Source: CAZJYI01 sp964550025 (lineage in GTDB: Bacteria > Verrucomicrobiota > Kiritimatiellia > UBA8416 > CAYOBW01). From it: a stretch of 64,000 nt of DNA. The first letter of the stretch is position 1; the number at the start of each line of letters is the position of its first letter. The notes under the pieces were generated by a model, which made no database searches, was not told the DNA's origin, and was given only the letters and a program-made list of their open reading frames with translations. A program made the translations under genes and the position numbers. The stretch is from positions 1 through 64,000 of the forward strand of contig CAZJYI010000010.1 in assembly GCA_964550025.1 (NCBI GenBank), written 5' to 3'. Positions 51,001 through 59,252 of this stretch are shown here, piece after piece.

Positions 51001-53490
51001 AGTTTCGCTGAGCAGCAGATCCGGAGAGGCCGGCGCCGTGTTGCCGTACGCGATTGTATTCATGACACTACCACGATCCATGTTGTAGATGCCTCCTGCC
51101 GATGTTGAAGCCGTGTTGTGTGCCACGGTACAGCTAGCCACAGCGACCTCAGCCGACACCGGGCCAGTCAGGGAGTGCGCGTGCAATCCGCCGCCGTGTC
51201 CAGCCGAATTCCCCACAAGCAGTGAATTCCGGAGAACGGCACCGGCGGTGGCCCAGTATGCAATCGCCCCGCCCTTTGACGATGCTGAGTTGCCAATCAG
51301 GCTGCAACCCTCCACAACTGGACCATCGCACGTGTCGAAACACAGTCCTCCCCCGTCGTACTGTCCAGCCGTATTGTTGCTAAACACGGTTCGCTCGATC
51401 AGAATCCCGGAAGCGTCTATGGCGTAGAATCCCCCACCGCACCAACCGGCCTCGCATGAATCGAGGGCACAATCGCGAATCGTCAGCTCGGCTTCACTGC
51501 AGTAGACCCCGCCCCCATAGCTGTCCTGTCCGCCCACGTACCCTTCACGAATCGTCAGGTTCCGAATCACGGCGTTCGTGATGGATGAACTGTCGAGTAT
51601 GAAGCCCCGGCCCGCTCCGTCACAGTCGATCACAATGTCGCTCGCACCGCCCAAGCCAGCCACGATCAGGTTGTTCGTGCCGAAATCCAGATCGCGGTTG
51701 TCGCTGCCGGTATACGTGCCGGGAAATAGCAGAACACGCTCACCGTTGCCGGCTACGGTCATGGCGAAACTGATCGTCTCGAACGGGTTTGTGTAGCTGC
51801 CGCCGTCGTTCGCAAGGGAATCCACGCCGTTCGTCGCGACGTACCACGCGCCCGATGGATGCGACTGCGGATCCCTCGGATCTGTGCCGGCGAGGTACTC
51901 GTCCAGGTTGGAGAACCCATCAAGGTCGGGATCGCCGTCTGCGTCCGACGGATCGTTCTTGTCAAACCCGTAGTACACCTCCCAGTCATCGCTCATGCCG
52001 TCGCCGTCCGAATCGACAAACCCCGTCGTCGGGTCCGTGCCGGCGTAGTACTCGTAGAGGTTCTTGAGCTTGTCGACGTCGGGATCGCCCAAGTGATTCT
52101 CAAACTCAATGCCGCCGAAGTACTCGTCTTCCCACCAATCACCCATGCCGTCCGTGTCCGTGTCGGGGTCAACCAGGACCAGATTCACATCGGTGATCTG
52201 TCCCGTGACACTGATGGAACTGATCGTTTCGTTGGTGGCTTCGTACGACCCGACGCTCTCATCACCGTCGCTGTCGCGCCAAGCCTTGATCCAATACGTG
52301 CCGGCAGGAATGTCAACTATGTGATAGGAGCCCGTCTCGGCGATCCTGTCGCTGTAGTTCGTGCTCCAGCTTCCGGCGCTGGTTGCCGCAACGACGTGGA
52401 TGACACCCGTCTGCCCTCCACCGCCATGCTCCGTCACGTACGCGACGCTTCCAAGGACATTGGGAGGATCGTTGGGATCGTCCGGGTCCGTGTCGTCCAC
52501 GACCTCCGAGTAATCGGGCACGCCGTCACCGTCGGAGTCGGCGGCGGTGTCGAACACCTTGAAGAACGCAGCAGCATCCAGGTACGACTGCGTGTAAACG
52601 TACCTGTTCGTCCCAGTCACGTCGGTAGTCAGGACGAGAGACCAGTCGGGAGCGATCAGATCATCGCAGGTGAGTAGCGAGATGCTGTCCAGCGTATTGC
52701 TCGGCCACGCCATCACAACGTGCAATTCCTGATTGGTTACGCCATACGGCCCGACCATGCCGATGGCGGTGAAGCAGAGCGTAGTCACAGACGATGAGCC
52801 ACCCATCGCCATCATGGCACCGCCACCGCTGGACTCCGGGGCGGGCGCGGTGGCCGCGCGAGCCGTGGCAATGACGATCGCGGCTTCCTCGGTGACGAGG
52901 TCGAAATAGCTGATTACCCGCGCGGGGTCGTTGACCGCCATGAGCCACTTGATATGGGCATCGTCATTGGAATCCGCCGTCTTGCCGTCCGTCAATGCGT
53001 CGATTCTGTCTCGGATCAGCCAGAACGGGTCGTAGTCTTCCGGCGCTTCGACACGCATGATCTCCGTCCCGTCGGCCGAAAAGGCGATGCGATCCCGTGT
53101 TCGCTCATCTTCGAAGACGTGAACGGGATAGGCGACGTAGGGTCGGCCGCCTGCGTCGCGCTCCATGGGGACGAGCTTCTTGAGGACTTCCGCCGGCAAG
53201 GTGTTCGCCGTCAAGAGAATGCTGCGGTTCTCACCGACCTCGACCGGCAGCCCCGGGGACGGTGGTGCGATCGGCAACATGGTTTGAACGTCCAGTCCCC
53301 AACGCTCGATCAGCTCGTCGATCGAGCCCACTGATTCGGCTCTGAACGCTCCGAGAATCTCCTCGCAGCGTTTCACGTACGCACTCGCATCCGTCGTCTC
53401 CGCTTGCCGATTCGACAACGCACCGACGCCCAAAGCCGCCACGCATACCGCTACGAACACTGCCAACCATACTCTTCTTACCGTTCTCAT
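48037..53490 (-). CDS. Very large surface protein: TSP3 repeats, parallel beta-helix, VWA, FN3
   Basis: About 1817 residues including a 100-N gap. A signal peptide (VWLAVFVAVCVAALGVGALS) follows ATG 53490, which has AGAGGGG upstream. Calcium-type repeats (DSDGDGVPDYSEVVDDTDPDDP, DSDGDGMSDDWEVYYGFDKNDP, DPDLDGFSNLDEYLAGTDP) lead into a long right-handed beta-helix of choice-of-anchor-Q type with ~24-residue rungs (CTIAGNTAADGGGVWGGTTYSC). Then comes a von Willebrand A domain with MIDAS DNSESM and later VLLTDASAGAYDD. The end is FN3-like (PAGLSASDGTKLDAVDLAWSPVAGADHYDVYRSTGD). Probably a secreted adhesin or matrix protein of the type common in Kiritimatiellota and Verrucomicrobia. Confidence 0.85.
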   Translation of the reverse strand: MRTVRRVWLAVFVAVCVAALGVGALSNRQAETTDASAYVKRCEEILGAFRAESVGSIDELIERWGLDVQTMLPIAPPSPGLPVEVGENRSILLTANTLPAEVLKKLVPMERDAGGRPYVAYPVHVFEDERTRDRIAFSADGTEIMRVEAPEDYDPFWLIRDRIDALTDGKTADSNDDAHIKWLMAVNDPARVISYFDLVTEEAAIVIATARAATAPAPESSGGGAMMAMGGSSSVTTLCFTAIGMVGPYGVTNQELHVVMAWPSNTLDSISLLTCDDLIAPDWSLVLTTDVTGTNRYVYTQSYLDAAAFFKVFDTAADSDGDGVPDYSEVVDDTDPDDPNDPPNVLGSVAYVTEHGGGGQTGVIHVVAATSAGSWSTNYSDRIAETGSYHIVDIPAGTYWIKAWRDSDGDESVGSYEATNETISSISVTGQITDVNLVLVDPDTDTDGMGDWWEDEYFGGIEFENHLGDPDVDKLKNLYEYYAGTDPTTGFVDSDGDGMSDDWEVYYGFDKNDPSDADGDPDLDGFSNLDEYLAGTDPRDPQSHPSGAWYVATNGVDSLANDGGSYTNPFETISFAMTVAGNGERVLLFPGTYTGSDNRDLDFGTNNLIVAGLGGASDIVIDCDGAGRGFILDSSSITNAVIRNLTIREGYVGGQDSYGGGVYCSEAELTIRDCALDSCEAGWCGGGFYAIDASGILIERTVFSNNTAGQYDGGGLCFDTCDGPVVEGCSLIGNSASSKGGAIAYWATAGAVLRNSLLVGNSAGHGGGLHAHSLTGPVSAEVAVASCTVAHNTASTSAGGIYNMDRGSVMNTIAYGNTAPASPDLLLSETVPIDYSCTPLAIAGSGNVTASPAFISASNGDYRLSYTSACLDAGTNLPWMADTVDIGGNPRVAGGRVDIGCYESPYHYVKEGNSAASAPYATWATAAATIQDAADVGIPHYSRVVVTNGVYEAEEIVVNGGVPCRLALTSAVRVVSVNGPAVTTIAGAGPRGSSAVRCAYVGDGALLEGFTLSNGHTRLQGSSVETDGGGAWCESEGMLENCIVVDCAAGCGGGVFAGTLRSCTIVGNVGTSGGGVYGASSDQCTIAGNTAADGGGVWGGTTYSCLVAGNEAQATGGGVSGGTAHVCEIRGNTAVSGGGTYVAFSDRCTIVSNTXXXXXXXXXXXXXXXXXXXXXXXXXXXXXXXXXXTIVSNTATYGGGAWGGTNRSCLLRHNEASADGGGAYAAIVENCTVVTNKAMYGGGTYNCTSRNSIVYCNTPSNWFGGVAEYCCLTPIVTGEGNFTNLPGFLGRSTGDYRLTQTSPCLDTGTNAVWMTGVAALNGVSRILGGSVDIGAYEKQWLKDSVLVIDNSESMTGDPLAASKYQAGLHVDTLKTNDMVGCVAFTETAWTVHQLDEIGSETAKETIKEEIDALTDTTEGTSLDQGIAAGLAQLRDYGGPEDDELVLLTDASAGAYDDIEPVPPSTRVHTLILHDEWASRHTHAWTSQRRDGLYLVSPTPVGILGINNANVLMGEESSVPLSSTNSHEVLIDDSVHSVVFRCYWEYGNTALTMRLETPDAQTITTNDPPSNVACHVYDGCVMYQVVDPNPGCWKMKITGGTGDEVYSACAYCDSCINADLHMDRLVCTTGQQARIVVRTSPLATNVTVNITNLWYSEGTTLDLHDDGQHGDGLANDGIYGNTNYTTGTDGNTCWRLNATVTGATGAGGEFRRVTECSFYVENLLEFADAPAGLSASDGTKLDAVDLAWSPVAGADHYDVYRSTGDSVMDARLIHVADETQCSDTNVLANVTYRYWVRAHSSVYIDSAFSPPDTGYAAP
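49927..50026. other. Assembly gap (100 N) flanked by an identical 20-mer
   Basis: The 20 bases before the gap (49907-49926) are the same as the 20 bases after it (50027-50046): GCCGTGTTGCTCACGATAGT. The two contig ends overlap exactly, so the gap is probably artificial. Joining them keeps the beta-helix frame and its regular rung pattern. Confidence 0.95.
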
Positions 53491-53600
53491 CGCGACCCCT
53501 CTTCTCACATCAACCGGTTTCAGTTCAATGTCAGCGCTCCAAAGAAAGGAATACATTGAATACGTTGATTGTCAAGCACCTCCTTCGCATTTTCATTTCC

Positions 53601-53762
53601 ATGAAGAAGGACGTTGTTCTGACTGTCAGAATTGACTCCAAGATGCACTCACTCATCCACTCTCTGGCAAGGAGTGACGAGAGGACCATTGCGTGGATGG
53701 CAAGAAAGCTCATCGAAGAAGCCCTTCGCGCCAGGAACCTGATCTCAAACGGCAAGAAGTAG
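53601..53762 (+). CDS. Small ribbon-helix-helix (CopG-like) protein
   Basis: From ATG 53601 a 53-residue protein: KKDVVLTVRIDSKMHSLIHSLARSDERTIAWMARKLIEEALRARN, a strand followed by two helices as in CopG/Arc-type DNA-binding proteins and many antitoxins. An earlier ATG at 53556 would add a hydrophobic leader that does not fit. No toxin gene follows, so it is an orphan antitoxin or a regulator of the divergent beta-helix gene, whose start is 110 bases away. Confidence 0.6.
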   Translation: MKKDVVLTVRIDSKMHSLIHSLARSDERTIAWMARKLIEEALRARNLISNGKK

Positions 53763-53896
53763 CCGCCTCTTGTCCGGCGTGCGTGTGCGCCTGCTTCCTC
53801 GTGGGTTTCCCGTCTGCGCCCGTCTCCCCTCATTGCCGCTGGATGTCCTTGCGCATACATCCGCAGCCTGGTGGCAACCCGTTGCCCGTCATGTCC

Positions 53897-56800
53897 TCAC
53901 TCCCTCGTTGCACGAATTCGGTAGAACCGCACTGGTGGCGGCCCGAACAAGATGACTCCGTTCGTGACGGACTGCGGAGGCGGGAACGCAACGATCTGTT
54001 CCCATCCGTCCTTACGAGTCAGATCCGAGTTGCCCTCCAAGAACAGCCACGTACTGACTCCGCCCTTCCAGGCTATGCGTGTGCCATCCCATTGGGCGCG
54101 AACCGCGACCAAGCGCAAGACTGAGTTGCTGTCCCTTGGGTTCGTGTCCGCTGTGAACTCCTGGAGGTTGTCGTGGGGGTCGCCGTCGGGGTTGAGGGTC
54201 GCATCATTGCTGAAGGCATTCAGTGCGTGTAAGGCTTCCCAGCCGTCCCACATGCCGTCGTCATCCATGTCCCGGTCGAGAGGGTCATATCCGTTGCTGA
54301 TCTCCCAGCCGTCCACGGCGAGGTCCCTGTCAGTATCCCGGTCGTGTGGTTCGGTCTGGTTCAAGTACTCGTTGAAGTTGTTCAGCGCATCTCGATCCGT
54401 GTCATCTGTACCGTCCGTGACAGAGATGCTGCCGAACTTCGTCTTCTCCCAGTAGTCTGCCATTCCGTCCGTATCAACATCCGTGAATTCGTCGGCTCCG
54501 ATGTCAATGGCAACGCCGAATGGTCTAGGTTCGCCATCCATATCGGCAGCGGTGCCAACATAGTCCGGTTCACCCGTGTCGATGCAGGGAGAACCGTACA
54601 GCAGGTGGAAGTCTCCTCGCTCGGGTCTGGCAAACAGTGGGTCTGCCCTGCTCAGACTGTTACTGAATACCAGATTGCCGTAGATGTCGCCCACGTTGCA
54701 GTGATTGACATCCACTTGCGACCGAGCAGCACAGTGAATGTCCTTGCCCCAACGAGCAAGGTTGAGTTGAAGGACGGAGCCACGCAGTGTCGCACGTGCC
54801 GAACTCGAATTGCCTGCGACGCCGATTCCGCCGCCGCCGTGCGAATTGGTCAAACTGGCATTCGTGACAGCATTGCCCGCAACAGTCGATTGGTCAATTG
54901 TCGCCTCACTGAACGGGGCTACACTCACACCGCCGCCATTCAGTCCAGTCACGTTCCCAGCTATCTGGCAGGACTCCAGATGTATGGTCGACCCGAGTTC
55001 GACTCTGACTCCCCCGCCAGCCAAGCTAGCCTGATTCCCTTCAAATCTGCACTCAATGGCGTCCGTATGCGTGCCTGACGCGCTGGTGAACACACCTCCT
55101 CCGCGATTCGCAGCGAAGTTCGACAAGACGACACACCGTTCGATACGAACAGAGGAACCAAGGGATGAGAAGACTCCTCCCCCCAAGTGGTTCACGCCGT
55201 TCACCGAGGAGCTGTTCTCGATCATGCATTCCCTGCCATCGAACTCCGACTTCCTCACGTGCACGCCACCTCCCCATTCCCCCTGCCCACGCGTAATCGT
55301 CATGCCGCTTATGCACAGCTTGGCGCCGTTGTCCAGCCGAATGCCGCGGCGTTGGCGCTGGCCGTCGATGGTGGTGACGAAGAGTTCGTGATCACGGATC
55401 GAGAAGTCGGGGGCGTAGCCGCCGGAGATGGTGAGGTCCCAGTCGGAGCCGTCCATGTTCAGCACAGCCTCGGGATGCCTGCCGGTGTAGGTTCCCATGG
55501 CGACGAGGATCTCGTCGCCCGTGGGTTTGGCGGCTTCCGCGGCGGCCTGGAGGCTACGGAACGGTGCTTCGATCGTGCCGAGCTCTTCCGCCGCCTCGCT
55601 CCAGGCATAGACGTAGATCTTCGAATCGGTGCGGAAGGTCAGGTCGCCGGTCACGGACGACAGCCCATTGGTTCCGGTGGCATGGATGCGGTAGTGGTAG
55701 ACTGTGCCCTTCGCCAACCCGGCCAGCACCACGCGATTGCTCATCCCTGTTCCCCACTCTCCCGCTTTCGTGCCTTCCGTGCATGCCGCGCCGTAGCTCT
55801 GCGAAGGCGGGTATTCCGCGGTTATCCCGTACTCCACGTGTCCCGTCGCCGCAATGCCCGTCCGCCACGTGATCGTGGCCCCGTGCTCACTTACGTCGCT
55901 CACAACGATGTCAGTGATCTCCGGCGGATAGTCGATGGGGTTGCCGATCCGCACCGCTACCGGCTCGTTGAACGTACCCTTGTCGCTCGTCACACGCACC
56001 GTGAGCCGGGCGTCGCTGAAGCCGGGAAATCCCGTGCCGACCGAGAACCTGAACGGGACGGCGGACGTCGCCGTGGAACCGGCGGCTACGTCCGGGACGA
56101 TGGTGTTGGTGACGGTAGCAATCACGTTGCTCGATTCCACCGTGAGTGTGGCCGTGACGTTGGACAGCGCAAGCTCGTGGCTGGTCAGGACAAGCGTCAG
56201 CGCACCGCTCTCGCCCGGCTCAACATAGCCGTTGCCGTCCCCCGTCGTCTCGGCCACGTCCACTCGCACGTCAAACGGCAGGTCGTAGCCTTCGACGATC
56301 CCGACGGTCGACACCGCCCCCGGTACCGACGCGGAGTAGCCCAGCCCGCGCTTGGCGAAGCCGCGCCACAGATCCACCTGGTTCGTCCCGCCGCTGTTGA
56401 CCAGGTCGGCTTGCAGGACGGCGTCGCGTGCTTCGACGAACGTCGGGTTCTCCGGGGAGAGCTTCATGCCGTCGACGACCAGTTGCAGCATCAGCTCGTT
56501 TCCGGAGAACCCGTAGCGTTCGACCAGGTTGGCGCGGCACTCCCACAGCATGAGGCACCAGGCTTCGCCGATGTTGTGGATCTGGTCTGCCTCCTCGCTG
56601 CCGAAGGACGGATTGCGCGGAATTTCAGGTGGAAAGGCGATCTGGTTGGGATCGATGTCCGCGACAGTCTGCGGCGCCTTGGTCATGTCGGTCGAATACG
56701 GGAACCGGCGGATGCCGTAGTAGTGCGCGCCCGGGTCGTCCTGGTAGATCGCCGAATAGGTCGCAAAGGGGTAGCAGCCGTGAAGGTCGTCGTCCGGTTC

Positions 56801-58375
56801 CGTGAACAGGGCCAGCGCGAAGAAGTCGCTCCATCCCTCGGCCAATCCACGTGCCTGCACCGTCGGCCAGGCCGTCCCGTCGCCGATCAGGCGGCTCGAT
56901 ACCCCGTGCGCCATTTCGTGCACGACAAGCTGCCCGTCGAGCACCCCGCAGCGGTGCGGCGAGGAGCGCCCAAAGACGGAAACGCACACCTTTCCCCGGC
57001 TTCCGTCGCCGTAGCCGGTGTACCAGGCCCGGTTGGCGGAGCCGAACCCCAGATTCCCGCCGTTCTGAACCTCGATCACCAACGCATCGCCGCCGCGGCC
57101 GCCACGCCCGAAGTTGTCCGTCTGGAAATTGCCGGCCGCCTCGTCGAACCCGAGCCGATAGAGCCGGTCATGAAAGAAGTTGGCCAGGTAGAACGCCTGG
57201 ACCTGCGAGGCGTCGGCGTAGGTTGACGGGTTCTGCGTGAGGTCGAGGGGAAGGTCGAACACGCGATTGGTGCCGCCGTCCAGCGGGGGCGCGTCGGGAC
57301 TGTCGTCATCGTCCCGGTCGGCGTAGACCACGGCGTTGTTCCCCACGAGCCGCGTCTCCCCCGCCGGAATCCACCCCTCCGGCGAAGCGTTCGTATCCAG
57401 TGCCGACAGCGCCACCAACTCACGCGCCACCTCGACCGGCGCCACGTTCGTCGGACTGTCCGGCCCCGGCGACAACGGTTCCGGGCTGTCGCCGGTGTAG
57501 ACGTTGAAGGTGGCTGGCTTCGCGGAGGCGCATGTCAGGCAGATATCCTCGACCACCTCCCCAGTATCCGCACGGACGATGACGCGGTGAGTCTCGTGAC
57601 CTCGCTGAACGAACAAGTCCCACGCTTTCACGACCGAGACCATGTCGAGCGGATACCAGAGGTCTTGCGTAGAACGGTGCTCTGCGCCGTTCGGAACGGC
57701 CCGGAGGACCGTTCTACGGGCTTCCTCCGCCGTCACCTTCACCACGTCATGAAACCGCACGCACGGGATGTGGAGGGCGCGGCTTTGAACGTTGATGATG
57801 CGGTTGTCTGCCGTGAGGTTCAGCGCGCAACGCGCCCCGTAGATATCGATGCCGTCGTGTTGCTGCTGCCATGTCAGCGAGCGCATGCCGTTGTGCTTCG
57901 TCACGCAATCGCGCACCTTCTTCGCGTTGCCGGGGTCCAGGACATCCGAGTGATGCAGCGTGAACGCACGTCCATTCGCCACCAGCAGCGACCGCACGAC
58001 TTCTTCCGGCGCAGCCCCCGGAGCCGCCGCCGACAGAAACCCCGCCCGCCGCCTGACAAACCGCGGCGTCCCGAAGTCCGGATCGCGGTCCAGCTTCAGG
58101 TCGGGCACATCCGGCAGGACATAGTTCGCGGCAACGTAGGTCCGAGTTGTACTCGGACCATGGAAGACGGGTGGATGCGGCGTGGAGACGGGAGAGGCCA
58201 CCGTCCCGACCGTCTCCTCTCCCGCATCCCGCCATCCGCTGGTCCGAGTACAACTCGGACCTACTTCGCCGCCTTCGGAATTGTCCCCGTCTTCCCTGCC
58301 CCGCAACAGGCACAGCACAACCACCGCCAACCCGACGGCAAGAAGCATCCCCAATGTTCTGCGCAACGCTTGCAT
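53897..58375 (-). CDS. Fungalysin-type (M36) metalloprotease with FN3 and beta-helix C-terminus
   Basis: From ATG 58375 about 1492 residues. A signal/anchor (TLGMLLAVGLAVVVLCLL) is followed by a FTP/PepSY-like propeptide and the M36 domain: zinc motif VVHEMAHGVSSRLIG (HExxH) with the glutamate helix GLAEGWSDFFALALF. Then an uncharged beta sandwich, an FN3 domain (ITDIVVSDVSEHGATITWRTG), a choice-of-anchor-Q beta-helix (ENSSSVNGVNHLGGGVFSS) and calcium-type repeats (DTDGMADYWEKTKFGS). Two palindromic REP pairs are translated in frame within the N-terminal third (58136-58264 and 57669-57717). The gene is otherwise intact, so they seem tolerated. The exact start (58375 or the GTG at 58393) is uncertain. 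Confidence 0.85.
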   Translation of the reverse strand: MQALRRTLGMLLAVGLAVVVLCLLRGREDGDNSEGGEVGPSCTRTSGWRDAGEETVGTVASPVSTPHPPVFHGPSTTRTYVAANYVLPDVPDLKLDRDPDFGTPRFVRRRAGFLSAAAPGAAPEEVVRSLLVANGRAFTLHHSDVLDPGNAKKVRDCVTKHNGMRSLTWQQQHDGIDIYGARCALNLTADNRIINVQSRALHIPCVRFHDVVKVTAEEARRTVLRAVPNGAEHRSTQDLWYPLDMVSVVKAWDLFVQRGHETHRVIVRADTGEVVEDICLTCASAKPATFNVYTGDSPEPLSPGPDSPTNVAPVEVARELVALSALDTNASPEGWIPAGETRLVGNNAVVYADRDDDDSPDAPPLDGGTNRVFDLPLDLTQNPSTYADASQVQAFYLANFFHDRLYRLGFDEAAGNFQTDNFGRGGRGGDALVIEVQNGGNLGFGSANRAWYTGYGDGSRGKVCVSVFGRSSPHRCGVLDGQLVVHEMAHGVSSRLIGDGTAWPTVQARGLAEGWSDFFALALFTEPDDDLHGCYPFATYSAIYQDDPGAHYYGIRRFPYSTDMTKAPQTVADIDPNQIAFPPEIPRNPSFGSEEADQIHNIGEAWCLMLWECRANLVERYGFSGNELMLQLVVDGMKLSPENPTFVEARDAVLQADLVNSGGTNQVDLWRGFAKRGLGYSASVPGAVSTVGIVEGYDLPFDVRVDVAETTGDGNGYVEPGESGALTLVLTSHELALSNVTATLTVESSNVIATVTNTIVPDVAAGSTATSAVPFRFSVGTGFPGFSDARLTVRVTSDKGTFNEPVAVRIGNPIDYPPEITDIVVSDVSEHGATITWRTGIAATGHVEYGITAEYPPSQSYGAACTEGTKAGEWGTGMSNRVVLAGLAKGTVYHYRIHATGTNGLSSVTGDLTFRTDSKIYVYAWSEAAEELGTIEAPFRSLQAAAEAAKPTGDEILVAMGTYTGRHPEAVLNMDGSDWDLTISGGYAPDFSIRDHELFVTTIDGQRQRRGIRLDNGAKLCISGMTITRGQGEWGGGVHVRKSEFDGRECMIENSSSVNGVNHLGGGVFSSLGSSVRIERCVVLSNFAANRGGGVFTSASGTHTDAIECRFEGNQASLAGGGVRVELGSTIHLESCQIAGNVTGLNGGGVSVAPFSEATIDQSTVAGNAVTNASLTNSHGGGGIGVAGNSSSARATLRGSVLQLNLARWGKDIHCAARSQVDVNHCNVGDIYGNLVFSNSLSRADPLFARPERGDFHLLYGSPCIDTGEPDYVGTAADMDGEPRPFGVAIDIGADEFTDVDTDGMADYWEKTKFGSISVTDGTDDTDRDALNNFNEYLNQTEPHDRDTDRDLAVDGWEISNGYDPLDRDMDDDGMWDGWEALHALNAFSNDATLNPDGDPHDNLQEFTADTNPRDSNSVLRLVAVRAQWDGTRIAWKGGVSTWLFLEGNSDLTRKDGWEQIVAFPPPQSVTNGVILFGPPPVRFYRIRATRE
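57669..57717. repeat. Intragenic REP pair, family GTAGRACGGTGCTC
   Basis: GTAGAACGGTGCTCTGCGCC (from 57669) is followed directly by the inverted arm ending GGAGGACCGTTCTAC at 57717. It is the same family as the elements at 17497-17632 and 20073-20208 but without a spacer. It encodes RTVLRAVPNGAEHRST in the protease propeptide region. Confidence 0.7.
58136..58264. repeat. Intragenic palindromic element with perfect 25-bp terminal repeats
   Basis: Arms 58136-58160 and 58240-58264 are exact inverted repeats of 25 bases starting GTAGGTCCGAGTTGTACTCG. Each arm is itself a hairpin (GTCCGAG/CTCGGAC). The inside is also partly palindromic (GGATGCGG/CCCGCATCC). The unit is 129 bp, exactly 43 codons, and stays in frame between the membrane anchor and the propeptide of the M36 protease. 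Confidence 0.85.
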
Positions 58376-58558
58376 ACGTCCGTAGAATAGCACAACCGCA
58401 CACGTTGAGGCAAAGAAGTAGACCGGCTCGAATGGGCGGGGACGGGGCCGGCCAAGTCGGTTTCGGAGGCGCCGAGATGGCGGTTCACGCGCGGGGCTTC
58501 CACTGACCGTGCTGCCTCACTCCCCATCGATAGGCGTGGGAATGCGGAGAACGGAAGA

Positions 58559-58643
58559 GCCTGCCCCCCAGCCGCGGCGAGGGGCAGGCAAGGTGTTGCA
58601 TCTGACTTGAGGGGTCGCAACCGCAAGCCGTGGCAGATGCAAC
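58559..58643. terminator. Two strong hairpins upstream of the DUF3127 gene
   Basis: GCCTGCCCC (58559-58567) pairs with GGGGCAGGC (58581-58589), and GTTGCATCTG (58595-58604) pairs perfectly with CAGATGCAAC (58634-58643). There is no T-tract, so they may be attenuator-like or structural rather than classic terminators. The 58376-58819 stretch otherwise holds only the promoter noted next. Confidence 0.35.
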
Positions 58644-58727
58644 GGGGGAGAGAATACGGCACAGTGGCGGAGAATGCAACGGGTTTCTGGCTTCTCGACG
58701 CCTCGACGCCATGCTTGAGTTTCACCG

Positions 58728-58756
58728 TTGCGGTTGCGCGGAAAAGGCAGTATGTT
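58728..58756 (+). promoter_or_regulatory. Candidate promoter for the DUF3127/DUF1080 genes
   Basis: TTGCGG (58728-58733) and TATGTT (58751-58756) are spaced by exactly 17 bases and lie 63 bases before the DUF3127 start, fitting a sigma-70-type promoter at 4/6 matches each. Confidence 0.35.
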
Positions 58757-58819
58757 CCGGGGCTGAGATTGGAGCGTCTCGTGGGGGGCGAAACCCGTGC
58801 AATGAGGGAGAGAGAAACC

Positions 58820-59218
58820 ATGCCGACCTATGATTTGACGGGAACCGTAAAACTGATCATGGACCAGCAGACCTTTGACAGCGGCTTCACCAAACGTGAG
58901 TTTGTCGTGACGGTAGAGGACGAGCGTTTTCCGCAGGACATCAAGTTCGAGTGCGTCAGGGACAAATGCAGCCTGCTGGACGGGATCGAGCCGGGACAGA
59001 ACGTCACCGTGACCTTCGACTTGCGGGGGAACGAGTACAAGGACCGCTACTACGTCAACCTGACGGCCTGGCGCATCGAGGCGGCGGCCGCTGCGCAGCC
59101 GGAGGGTGCGCCGCCGGAGGGCGCGGAAGGCGCGCCCATCGATGAAGCGCCGCCCTTGGACCAGATCGAGGAACCCGTGTTCGAGGATGGAGAGGACACG
59201 GACGCCATGCCGTTCTAG
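58820..59218 (+). CDS. DUF3127 protein
   Basis: A 132-residue protein. The ATG at 58820 follows GAGGGAGAG. The N-terminal ~90 residues match DUF3127 (YDLTGTVKLIMDQQTF, GFTKREFVVTVEDERFPQDIKFECVRDKCSLLDGIEPGQNVTVTFDLRGNEY, YYVNLTAWRIE), an OB-like single-strand nucleic-acid-binding type fold known from Bacteroidetes. The rest is a low-complexity acidic tail (EGAPPEGAEGAPIDEAPP, EDGEDTDAMPF) like that of SSB proteins, which could recruit partners. It is probably cytosolic. Confidence 0.82.
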   Translation: MPTYDLTGTVKLIMDQQTFDSGFTKREFVVTVEDERFPQDIKFECVRDKCSLLDGIEPGQNVTVTFDLRGNEYKDRYYVNLTAWRIEAAAAAQPEGAPPEGAEGAPIDEAPPLDQIEEPVFEDGEDTDAMPF

Positions 59219-59252
59219 TCCGGGGAAAGCCCCCAAAACAAGGAGTCGAGAG

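Noticed and set aside
58559..58643. tRNA or structured RNA between the protease and DUF3127 genes
   Set aside because: Two simple hairpins without a cloverleaf, anticodon arm or T-loop consensus.
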